Shown piece after piece: positions 41,001 through 49,400 of a stretch of DNA of 64,000 bases. The DNA is from Casuarius casuarius (lineage: Eukaryota; Chordata; Aves; Casuariiformes; Casuariidae): NCBI GenBank assembly GCA_003342895.1, contig PTFA01000408.1, positions 155,247-219,246 of the forward strand, given 5' to 3'. The number at the start of each line of letters is the position of its first letter. Positions within the stretch are counted from its first letter, which is position 1. The notes beneath the pieces were generated by a model that saw only the letters and a program-made list of their open reading frames with translations, was not told the origin of the DNA and did no database searches. Both the position numbers and the translations under genes were made by a program.

Positions 41001-42926
41001 CACCTATTATGCACCAGCAATACTGTAGCAATTGCATGCACAATTTCTTGTAACAAAACATTTGTATTTCCAAAAGGACAGGAGAAAAACCCTGTATCTT
41101 AATCTGCAAATCCTTCACACTGGGGGGAGTCTTTTTCACATGTTTGTAGGATAATAGAAAACCAGAGGAAAAACAGATGTCCAGGAACGTGGTATAAATC
41201 AAAATAACGAGACCTGCTATAAGAATAGGGTTTCTTTTTGATTTTGAAAATACACTCTTGGTTGAGAAAACACACCCAACACTGAAATGCAATGAAACCA
41301 AAAGTGGCCCTGTAAAAATGGCTTAACCCCCTACCCCCCCAAACCACCACCACCACCAACCCACATACTCCCTCACATAATGAGTATGAAAATGTTTCTA
41401 TTTTAATTTCTTAATAGTGCTGCAAATTTAACATAATTCTGCTGGAGGAACAGAGTTGTTCTGCTACACTATGATTTAAATTGTCATTGAAACTCAAAGA
41501 AAGAATCCTCTCTCACTGGCAGAAATATTTAAAAAAGAAAAAAAAAGATTTATTTTCACTTGTTTTTTAACCATAAATAGAAGAGATTTGATATGAAAGT
41601 TCCTAGTCCAGTTAGTGCAGTGCTCCATGATGCCATTTTTCCCATAGTCTTTTAGAATAGTGACACCTTTTGAGCTCAAGTGTGCATGCTTGATTTTAAA
41701 AATAAAGGATAGCTTCCTTCCTAAACTTTCAAGAACTGGCCTGATCCAGCCTAATATGGAATATTTTTAGCAGATGGTATTTTTTCCACAAACACAAAAA
41801 TCCAAGCTGTTATTTCTCCAACCCATGTGAAGTTTACAACACTGCAGTGAAAGATCACGGGAGAAGGGGTTCACAAACAGCAGTTAAGAAACCCGTGGTT
41901 GGTATACAAACATTTACCGCAGCCTAACAGTAGAGAGGGCAGGCATTAACACTTTCAAAAATAACAGTATTTGTCAGCTCCTGCCATCTACTGGATGGTA
42001 CCGCAAACAGGCAGCATTCGGCAGGCATGGCTCAAGGCAAAAAACACATGAAAGTCAAGGGGCCTGGCTTCGACAGGGCTTCAGCCAGGGTTTCACATCT
42101 TTGTTTTACATACCCATCAAAGCAACTGAAATGTAAATAATGTATTACAAAGGCTGAGCCTAAAATTCAGAAGCGTACTTACAAGGAAACTAAGACTTGA
42201 ATGCCTATTTCTAAAGGAAGAACTTCTCAAAAGCACATCATTGCAGTAATTAAGAGGAAAGAAGAACGAAGCTTAAGAATGGCATAACTCTCAAAGAACA
42301 AAACGAGCTTACCCAGTTAGTAGCATTATTTTCTTTTAGCTTCTCTCTGAAATATTCAGTTACCTTCTTTTCCCAATCGGAGTTTGGGTCATTTTGTGCT
42401 ACAAAACAGTACATGTTTACAGGAGTATTAGCATCACGTATCGGGCATCCATTCAGCGCTCTCCTAACACCGAAAGCAACTTAAGACTTGCTCCTTTCTC
42501 CCTGGACACACGCCTGAGTTTCGCCCGTCCAGGTCCGAAGTCGCGGCGCAACGGCGGCGGTGCGCGGCCCCCGCGCCACCGCACAGCGCCCCGCAGGCCG
42601 CCAGCGCCGGCCCCCGCCCGCCCCACGCGGCGGCGGAAGTTGCCAGCTGCCCTCGTCGCTGCCGCTCACCCAAAGCGCCTCGGGCGCCTTCCCGCAGCCC
42701 CGCGCCGCCGGTCGAGGGCGGCCCGGCCCCGCGGCGAGGGCAGCCCGGCCCGCGCCGCCCAAAAGCCCCCTGCCGCCCGCCACCCTCTCACGGGCGCCTC
42801 TTAAGAGGACACCGGCCCCGGCCCCTTCGCCGACAGCCGGGGCGGCCCCCCGCGGCGGCGGCGCTCACCGAAGATGCCCTGCACGATGCTGAAGGGGTTG
42901 TTGAGCCAGTCGGCCACGCACGGCAT
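25913..42926 (-). CDS. MCMBP: MCMBP, MCM complex-binding protein, complete CDS in 16 exons
   Basis: Binds MCM3-7 in place of MCM2; known roles are unloading MCM complexes after S phase, supporting new MCM assembly, and sister-chromatid cohesion; nuclear. Exons in transcript order: 42869-42926, 42313-42398, 40302-40442, 39902-39943, 39230-39331, 37654-37783, 36583-36734, 35729-35829, 33715-33884, 32686-32809, 30616-30733, 29876-30041, 27603-27736, 26803-26967, 26313-26401, 25913-26039. They total 1905 nt: 634 residues plus TAA, against 642 in human, with every junction in frame. It starts [20 protein letters not shown] and ends [12 protein letters not shown]. No catalytic motif is expected; the family has a winged-helix-like N-terminal part and a mini-MCM-like fold. 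The start ATG lies in the CpG island. One intron (37784-39229) is AT-AC. Beyond features listed separately, nothing else was recognised in the introns. Confidence 0.97.
26313..26401 (-). CDS. MCMBP: MCMBP exon 15
   Basis: Acceptor TTTATAG, donor AAG|GTGAGT, ends in phase 2. Encodes [20 protein letters not shown] then DLHRTLLVA, residues 564-592. Confidence 0.94.
26803..26967 (-). CDS. MCMBP: MCMBP exon 14
   Basis: Acceptor TTTTTCAG, donor AAG|GTATGG; 55 codons. Encodes [20 protein letters not shown] through [15 protein letters not shown], residues 509-563. Confidence 0.95.
27603..27736 (-). CDS. MCMBP: MCMBP exon 13
   Basis: Acceptor TTTCTAG, donor CCG|GTATGG. Encodes [20 protein letters not shown] then [24 protein letters not shown] in continuation, residues 464-508. 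Confidence 0.95.
29085..29110. repeat. perfect 26-bp palindrome
   Basis: TAACTGGAGAATG followed at once by its exact reverse complement CATTCTCCAGTTA, with no spacer, in an MCMBP intron. Symmetry stops at the next base on each side. Confidence 0.9.
29876..30041 (-). CDS. MCMBP: MCMBP exon 12
   Basis: Acceptor CATTGCAG, donor CAG|GTAGAC, ends in phase 1. Encodes [20 protein letters not shown] through [19 protein letters not shown], residues 409-463. Confidence 0.95.
30616..30733 (-). CDS. MCMBP: MCMBP exon 11
   Basis: Acceptor GGTTTAG, donor GCA|GTAAGA. Encodes [20 protein letters not shown] then [19 protein letters not shown], residues 369-408. Confidence 0.95.
31230..31766 (+). mobile_element. 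CR1 LINE, truncated 3' end
   Basis: A non-LTR retrotransposon fragment, antisense inside an MCMBP intron. It has typical CR1 wording (CTACTCAGCCCTGGTGAGGC, then GAGGTCCCTTCCAACCTCAA) and ends in the octamer-type tail TTCTGTGATTCTGTAAG rather than poly-A. It still carries an open 64-codon stretch at 31,494-31,688 ([20 protein letters not shown]), the C-terminal end of CR1 ORF2. The 5' part is absent, as is usual for CR1. Confidence 0.92.
32686..32809 (-). CDS. MCMBP: MCMBP exon 10
   Basis: Acceptor CTGCCAG, donor TGT|GTAAGT, ends in phase 2. Encodes [20 protein letters not shown] then [20 protein letters not shown], residues about 328-368; this lies in the mini-MCM-like part. Confidence 0.94.
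33715..33884 (-). CDS. MCMBP: MCMBP exon 9
   Basis: Acceptor TTCCTAG, donor CCT|GTGAGT, ends in phase 1. Encodes [20 protein letters not shown] through [19 protein letters not shown], residues about 271-327. Confidence 0.95.
34435..34462. other. assembly gap (28 N)
   Basis: Run of N in an MCMBP intron; no exon is missing, since flanking exons join in frame. Confidence 0.99.
34829..34848. repeat. poly-A run (20 nt)
   Basis: Twenty consecutive A on the + strand within an MCMBP intron. Confidence 0.85.
35729..35829 (-). CDS. MCMBP: MCMBP exon 8
   Basis: Acceptor ATGGCAG, donor GAG|GTAAGG, ends in phase 2. Encodes [20 protein letters not shown] then [13 protein letters not shown], residues 238-270. 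Confidence 0.95.
36583..36734 (-). CDS. MCMBP: MCMBP exon 7
   Basis: Acceptor TTTTCAG, donor AAG|GTAACA. Encodes [20 protein letters not shown] through [18 protein letters not shown], residues 187-237. The first half is diverged; [16 protein letters not shown] is conserved. Confidence 0.94.
37654..37783 (-). CDS. MCMBP: MCMBP exon 6
   Basis: Starts after an AC acceptor; encodes [20 protein letters not shown] then an acidic stretch [20 protein letters not shown], residues 144-186. Probably a disordered linker with Ser/Thr-Pro sites. Donor TGG|GTAATA, phase 1. Confidence 0.93.
37784..39229 (-). other. MCMBP: AT-AC (U12-type) intron of MCMBP
   Basis: On the minus strand the intron starts ATATCTTTTG (consensus ATATCCTTT) and ends in AC before GCATATACTAG. 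A branch-site-like TCCTTAAT (consensus TTCCTTRAY) lies at 37,803-37,796, its adenosines 14-15 nt from the exon, the spacing used by the minor spliceosome; a second TCCTTAAT overlaps it closer to the exon. Splicing here gives [14 protein letters not shown], matching the family across the junction. A conventional AG acceptor (CTAG at 37,774-37,773) is available but would lose four residues and break the frame against the phase-0 upstream exon. Confidence 0.9.
39230..39331 (-). CDS. MCMBP: MCMBP exon 5, ends at a U12-type donor
   Basis: Acceptor TATTCTAG; 34 codons [20 protein letters not shown] then [14 protein letters not shown] (residues 110-143). The family continues WVKEAYV, but no GT donor follows in frame; the bases after GAA are ATATCTTTTG, an AT-AC minor-class donor. 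Confidence 0.92.
39902..39943 (-). CDS. MCMBP: MCMBP exon 4, 42-nt exon
   Basis: Acceptor CTTGACAG, donor GGG|GTAGGT. Encodes exactly [14 protein letters not shown] (residues 96-109), which is conserved in the family and absent from the flanking exons. The reading frame here is too short to stand out without homology. Confidence 0.93.
40302..40442 (-). CDS. MCMBP: MCMBP exon 3
   Basis: Acceptor TTTTACAG, donor CGT|GTAAGT; 47 codons in phase 0. Encodes [20 protein letters not shown] through [14 protein letters not shown], residues 49-95. Confidence 0.95.
42313..42398 (-). CDS. MCMBP: MCMBP exon 2
   Basis: Acceptor TTTTGTAG, donor TGG|GTAAGC. Encodes [20 protein letters not shown] then LKENNATNW (residues about 20-48). 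It lies just outside the dense CpG island. Confidence 0.94.
42869..42926 (-). CDS. MCMBP: MCMBP exon 1 (coding part), start codon
   Basis: ATG at 42,926-42,924, then [18 protein letters not shown], donor G|GTGAGC in phase 1. It matches the family N-terminus (MPCxxDWLxxPxxIVQGxF), which fixes the start. Confidence 0.95.
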
Positions 42927-43043
42927 GGCGGGGGCGAGCCTCGCCCAGGGAGGGGCAGGGGGCCGCTGCCGACTCCCCCGCGCCCTATCGCCGCCGCCGC
43001 GCCCTGCCGCCCGCAAGCCCTGCACGGGGGCGCCCGACTTCCG

Positions 43044-43098
43044 CCCTCTCCTCCTTCTTCTTCCTCCTCCTCCTCCTCCTCTTCCTCTTCCTCCTCTC
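43044..43098. repeat. 55-nt polypyrimidine tract in the promoter
   Basis: Uninterrupted C/T on the + strand, built from CTT, CTC and CCT units including (TCC)n. It can in principle form triplex (H-DNA) structure. Confidence 0.9.
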
Positions 43099-43210
43099 AC
43101 GGCAGCCGCGGCAATGGCGGCGGCGCCAGGGAAGGGACAGGCCCGCCCGCCTTCTCCTCCTCTCCGCACCCGTGCGTGGGGAGGGGGGGGAAGGGCGCGC
43201 GCCGCCGCTG

Positions 43211-43222
43211 CCGCCATGTTGG
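43211..43222 (+). promoter_or_regulatory. YY1-type motif near the SEC23IP start
   Basis: CCGCCATGTTGG matches the CCGCCATNTT consensus, which in vertebrate promoters is often just downstream of the TSS. It contains an ATG out of frame with SEC23IP that opens a reading frame running past the main start. Confidence 0.55.
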
Positions 43223-43291
43223 AAGCGGGCAGCGGTGAGGGCGGAAGGGGCTGCACCGCTGCGGGGGAAGAGACGTGGAAGCGGCGCAGCC

Positions 43292-43430
43292 ATGGCGGCG
43301 GCGAAGCCCGGGACCGGCGGCACCAACCTGCTCTTCTCCTCCTCCGCCACCGAGTTCAACTTCACCGTGCCCTTCATACCGGTCAGCCAGGCCCCGGCCG
43401 TGTCGCCGGGCCCCACTCTCCTCGCAGCGG
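43292..43430 (+). CDS. SEC23IP: SEC23IP exon 1
   Basis: ATG in good context (GCAGCCATGG). Encodes [20 protein letters not shown] then [20 protein letters not shown], donor CGG|GTACGC, phase 1. The frame is open upstream to 43,172, but homology begins at this Met. Confidence 0.93.
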
Positions 43431-46400
43431 GTACGCGGGCCCTGGGACTGGGGCCGGGCAGGGCAGGGGGATGCTAACGGGGCGGCTGTGAGGGGCGCCG
43501 GTCGTGGGGCCGGAGGGGTGGCGGGGGCTGCCGCGCGGGGGCCCGCTGTGGGCCCGCTGTGGGCCCACTGTGGGCCCGGCGGGCGACGTCGGGCTGCGTC
43601 GGGCTGCGGGGCCAAGCCGGGAGGGCCGCCCGGCCCCTCCCGGGCGCTGGTAGCGGCGCTGCGGGCCGGAGCGAGCCTGGGGGCCGCGGGCGCGGAGCGG
43701 CCTTCCGGGAAGCTCCGAGTGGTGGGGCAGCTGCTGCGCTCCGCGGCCGGGCTCGGGGCGGCGGGGAGAGAGGAGAGGTGCGGTTCCTCTTCTGGTGTGT
43801 TTTTTTTTTTTTTTTTTTTCTCTGTTTTCCTTCGTCTGTTTTGCCCAGTTGTCTTTGGATCTGCGTGTCCTGCTGTCTCCTGAGCAACAGGAAGGTGGGC
43901 TTCCTTCAGGTGTCAAATCTGACGCTGGCCCAACCCTTCCCTAGTGCAGTCTGAGTTTTCGTTCTACTATGATCATCTTGCTGTAAGGTTTTCTGAGCTA
44001 GTTTTCACTGCCAGCTGTTGGAGTTAATGCTTTAGGGAAGACAAGCTACTTCAGATATGCTGTTTTCATGCATGGATTTAAATGTTTGGTTTTAGTTCTG
44101 TGCCTGAGGGGAGGGGGAGAGTCTTTATCATGTTTTCAATTAATGGGTTAGCACACTTGTTTGAGCAATTGATTTTGCTTCAGTACTTCTATGCAGAGGA
44201 CTGTTTAATATTTTCCCTTTTGAAAGTGATATTTACTTCAGTTTTGTAGGATAAATAGTCTTCAGAGGACTCTCTAATGTCGTCTTTTTTCCTTGTCTGA
44301 AAATAAGCAGGTACCTCAAATTTCCTTGTTAATTTAGGCATGGTGATTAATACTGTTTCCTTACAAAGCCTCAGTCGTACGTCAGACATACGTATGTACA
44401 ACTTAAAATCTTATGCTCAAATAATTTCAGATACAGGGTCAGATTTTTTGGAAATGTGTTCAGTCTGAGATTAAAAGCCCAGATATTTTTAAATTACACT
44501 GGATTGGCACACATTGAGTCCAAAATTCAAGACTCGATTTCAACAGTACTGTATTTTACTGAGGGTAAGTATTAAGGTAGCTGGAAATAAATGAAGTATA
44601 TTCCTATAGTTTTAGATATATATTTGTTAAGTATGGCTTAGAAACACTTTTTATTTTCACTACTTAAAAGGATATCTACTGAACTGCCTTTTTAATTTTG
44701 GGGGGAGTGTAAAATATTAGAATATTGCTCCTAACTAGATAAGGTATCTAGGCAGCTGATACATGCACCACTTCCATTTGTGCAATCCTTGTAGTTCTTG
44801 TTGCAGCTGCACAGTGTTTTTCATTTTAAAAAAATAGTTATTAAGCAGTTCTGCAAAGGTGGCTTTCATGTGATAGCTTCTACAACTTTGAAGCTAGCCA
44901 TGGAGAAGACCTGATGATGAAATTTCAGTAATAAAAATCTTTGAATGCGTATTCTCCACCTCACTTAAACCGATCAGGTGAAGATTCGTAGTTTTTCAAC
45001 AGGAATCAGTTTCAATGCCAAAGGTCTCTTACTGAGGATGTGCCACACACTGTATCCAAGTTAGGCCTCAGTCCTTTCAAATGTTCTACTTCCATGGTCC
45101 TTTGCTTTCACAAGTTCCCAAGATGTCGTAGGGATCTGCCTATAGAGACTAGTTTGCTTCTTGAATCATAGTCTGAACCAGGAAAAAGCAAGCCATTGAG
45201 TTTGAATCCTAAACTGTGTAAAATGTGATAGAAATTGGTCTCAGGAATTGCTTCTGACATCCATTTGGCAGCCAATGTTTGGAAGCTTCGTGCACTCATA
45301 AATATGTCATATCTCCAAGAGTGAGTAAGGAGTGTTTTGGGCTTTGCAATTTGATGAGAAAAGACATATTCTCTGGCCCAGATGCATATGAAGTAACCAA
45401 TATACTTTAGACAGAGAAGGGTATTCCTGATGAGAAGGTGGAAATCTGTCACTTGTGATTGTTAGATGATGGTCTGTGAGTGAGAAGGTGATGTCTGTGA
45501 GGGATGCAGAAGGTTGTCAAACAGTTGCTGTTGAAGAAAGAAGACTATTTTGTATATGAGAAGAAAACTGCCCTTGTATGTCAAAGTGGTACAATCACAT
45601 GATTTTTTTTTTTTCATTTGTATTGAGGTATTTGCTTTTCTACCAGTCTATGCTAATGTTCCTGTGTGGTTTTTGCAAAGTTAGATTCCCCAGAAAGCTA
45701 TGTATTTTGTTAGAAAGCACACTTGTCCTTTCTCTAAATAGACAGGTATTTATATTTGTTTTGGGAGAACTTTAGTCAACTCCCTATTTTTCAAGGGAAC
45801 ATACTGTTAGACTCAATCTCCCCAAACTGGTTGAAACTGAAGAGTAGTATGTGCACAGGCATTTGGTAAAGGCCTTAACTCTTTTTTCTGATTGCGATTG
45901 GCATGTAGCAATGTACTGAAATTATCATGAGATGAATTGCCTGTTCTACTCCCAGGTGTTTTGGAAAGTGGAGACTTGACTGTGTGGTATGCAATATGCT
46001 GCTCTTTATTCCATGATATTTATCAAATATGAAAGGAAAAAAAAATGTATATTTAAAAAGAAAGACCTTAGTATAAATGGCTATTCTTCTTCTGTTTGGA
46101 AGATAGTTCATAGGCCTAACTTCATAATGGTCATTGCTTATAATCGGAATTTAGTGTTCTCCACAAGATCATTTGCATGCATAGGTTTTATTTTTTATTC
46201 CTCAAAATAGAATAAAACACACCAAGCATCACCTGCATTTGCCGATTGAGACCGTCTGGAAGGGCTACTAAATAAAAGCAGATGGTTAAAATAGTCCATC
46301 TTAGTGATGGCAGCTGTTTGCTTTCCAATTAATGAATTAAAACAGCAGCTTCCTAATATGAGTTCTCTGTGGATTCCCCCTATGCTCCCTTGATACTCCG

Positions 46401-49400
46401 TATCATAGCTGTTTTGGCTGCAGATAAAGGCATTTTGTTATTGGCTGCAGAGCTGTTTGGTGTCTCTCTTTGGCTGGTGACTGAGTAGCAGAGAAGGAAT
46501 CATCGCTCTCTGGTTTCTTCCCCACAGTCTGGGGATTGTTTAACTGCTGGAGTGGATTAGAGCACTTTTTTGACTTCTGTAAATTTCGTTGGCTGCTTGG
46601 AAGAGGCTATTCCCTCAGCAGCAGGGTGGCGATGCTCAGATCATCCCAGGTTCAACTGAGTTTACTGTGAGACCTACGACAGTGTCAAACCACTTGTTTT
46701 TCACTTGTTACTGGATCATTGCGAAGCAGAAAACTGTGACTTAGCAGGGCCTATTTTTATGTACTTCCTCTTTTGATGAAAAAGGACAGGCATATGACAT
46801 TACACCTTTTAAGCCCTCTCCTGGAATTACTGGAATTATTTGTTTTCCTCTGCCCCAGAGAGGTAGCTCTTGTGCCAGTCTAGAATAAGATATTTAGACA
46901 ACTGAGATAAACTGTGTTCTTTGAATGACATGGATTGACGAGTTTTTGCCACCTTGCAAGTCAACTTAAGTGGGAAATCTTGAGAGGGTCCTTGTGAAGG
47001 GGGAGGTGAGAAGGGACTGCTTAACCAATAGATGTGGCCTGTCCGTGAATCTTCTTAAGCTCTTCTTCTGAATTTGATCTTAGAAGCCTAAAAATTAGAG
47101 GATGAGGTGCTTAGAGGCTGATTTCATGGTGAAAGGAAATGAACTATGGATCTTTTTCCGTCTGGTAGGCGTAAGGGGGAATTGAAAGGGTTTTCAGTGC
47201 CCTGGAAGCAGGGTTCTTTGCCAAGTTGGCATGGGAAGGTCCTAACTTCAGCTGTATATTGCTGAGCCTTCAGTTGTGCTGAAGCAGCTATTTATGACAC
47301 TGCACTGTGAAATGAGGTCACTGAGTTAAAATCCTGTTTGTTTGGAGGCTTATCTCTTAACAATGATCTTTTCAGTGATCCCCTCTGTATTGTGCTCCCA
47401 TAAATAATTCTAGAAGCATATCTTTCAGGAGAGTGAACCTGTGACTTTCTTCCCTCTAAAAGAAATATTAGAGCTGTGGTTCAGGATGTCACCTCCCAAA
47501 GCTGTCTGTTTTGCTTTTGCTGCACAGATAAGCGTTTGATCTCAGCTTTTTAAGGCAAACTGCAGCCAGTTTCAGTTTACCAAATGTATGCTGTAAACTG
47601 CAGTGTTGCAGAGCTGAGCAAGATTGAGCACCAGAGACGAGCATCGGAGCTGATTCAAGGAAAGAAATGGGATTCTGTCTAAGCACTGGGAGGAAGGGAG
47701 GGGCAGAATTCTGTTTTTAGCACAAAATATTGTTGGATTGGCTGTGCCAATTTGCAGAGACCCGCTCCAAGATGATCTTCTACTAGTAGTGCAGAACTTA
47801 ATTACTTTTTTCTTCAGAGATGCCATTAGTTCACACAGTTCTATAAGGGAGCAAATAGATGGAAAGGGCATGCAAATATACACAGTGGGTGGTGTGATAA
47901 GCTCATTATATTTTTTCTCCTTGCAGTGGAATGCCTCTAATTTCCAATTCTTAACTTTTGTCTCCTTGTCCATGTATGCTGAGTTTTATGGTCTGTTTTA
48001 AATATTCTTGAAGACTNGATATCTTTTGTTGCACTTTATGGCACATATAAGTTTTAAGGATGCGATTTGTAAGCTTTAATACTTTTGGCTTTATGAGGAC
48101 TGATAGTTTTGGAAATAGTTCATAATGTTACAGAACATCTTTGACTATATATACTAAATGGTTCAAACCTCTCAGGACTTCTAGTGACTTACATCCCCCT
48201 CTTCCTCCCAGATGATTCTGCAGATGTTGGTGAAGAGGACAGCTTCTTGGGTCAGACTTCTGCCAGCCCTAATCCACCACAGACTTTCAGCTATTTCTCT
48301 CAAGTACCCAGCAGCAGTGATCCATTTGGAAGCATTGGGCAGCCACCCTTAGCAGCTGTTACACCACCCGTTGGAGCACCAGCCTTCTCCAAGCCTCCAC
48401 ATTCTCTTCCGCTTGTGTCTGGGTCGCAAGATGGGCAAAATGCCTTTTCACCTCATATTCCGAAGTCACAGTCCTCTTACAGTGCACCACCCACTTCACA
48501 GGTGGGAATCACTGCTTATCAGACTCTTCAGCAGAGCTGTCCCCCACCTGCAAATGTTTCTACTCTTCCACATGGAACATCTCAGCAGGGATATAACCCT
48601 TACCGGCATACCACCTTGAGTAGCAGAGCTAACCCATACCTGACTCCACCACAGCTGCAACAGAGTCATCCTCCAGCCCAATCTGTTCATCCACCACCGT
48701 CTGTACCACCGGTCCAGATGTATCAAACACCTCCAGGATCTTTGACACAGGTACATGAATCATTCCTGACTTGTTGATACCAGAATAAGATGAGTTCAGA
48801 TATTTTCCTCTTTGAATTGCATCTTTTTTATATTACTGTGGTTTTTTTTTTCTAATTGTTTTCCCATATTTTATCTTTTAAGGATGCTTTTAAAAAAAAC
48901 AAAACAAAAATCTCAATCCATTTCTGATAGCAAAGGTTTTCACTGGAAATAGCTTGGAACTATTGCTTTAGCAAAACATCCTGATCTTTGAAGTGAACAT
49001 ATCCTAAGGCGCATGAGCCATTGGCTTCAGTGACAAAGCCAGGTCAAGAAGTTCTGTTGTTCTTTACTGTCTTTACCACAGTTTGCTGCTGTCTCTCAGC
49101 TGTGCCTCTACATTGTTTGTGCCTCTCTTGTAAATCAGGTCATTCATTCATTCATATGATGTGGGTTAAAAACTTATTATCTTCAAGCTGGTTTCGCTGG
49201 TAAAGCCAGCATTTTGTGAAATTATGGCCTAAGTTGCAAAAATTACCAGCAAACCCTTTGAAGCGCCCCAGTTGAGAGTTTTGTATGATATGAATGTATG
49301 ATGTAAACCTCCATCTTTTCTTACCTTCACAATTGCATTATTAAAATCTTATTATAATATGAATGGATTTTACAGATAAGTAGTAACCTGGCAACTTTTC

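Larger units (their letters stand above)
42927..43291. promoter_or_regulatory. bidirectional promoter, MCMBP (-) and SEC23IP (+)
   Basis: Only 365 bp separate the two start codons, so both 5' UTRs and the shared core promoter must lie here or the genes must overlap at their 5' ends. It contains ACTTCCGC (ETS-like), a pure pyrimidine tract and a YY1-like GCCGCCATGTTGG. Transcription start sites are inferred, not seen. Confidence 0.85.
42500..43790. promoter_or_regulatory. CpG island spanning the MCMBP/SEC23IP divergent promoter
   Basis: Strongly GC- and CpG-rich sequence, in sharp contrast with the AT-rich surroundings. It covers MCMBP exon 1, both start codons, SEC23IP exon 1 and the start of its first intron. 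No TATA box stands out, as expected for broad housekeeping promoters. Confidence 0.92.
43431..48211 (+). other. SEC23IP: SEC23IP intron 1 (4.8 kb)
   Basis: The largest SEC23IP intron. Its first 350 bp belong to the CpG island; the rest is AT-rich with short chance reading frames only and one ambiguous base at 48,017. No gene or RNA was recognised. Confidence 0.7.

Noticed and set aside
40936..41301. 121-codon minus-strand frame in an MCMBP intron
   Set aside because: Hydrophobic AT-rich reading with no family resemblance; it is not needed to complete MCMBP, whose exons join without it.
42394..43954. Many long overlapping open frames on both strands (75-205 codons)
   Set aside because: They arise from the low stop-codon density of the CpG island. 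Apart from MCMBP exons 1-2 and SEC23IP exon 1, none shows family similarity; compositions are Pro/Ala/Arg/Gly only.
45108..45452. 114-codon minus-strand frame in SEC23IP intron 1
   Set aside because: No recognisable domain or splice context that I can support.
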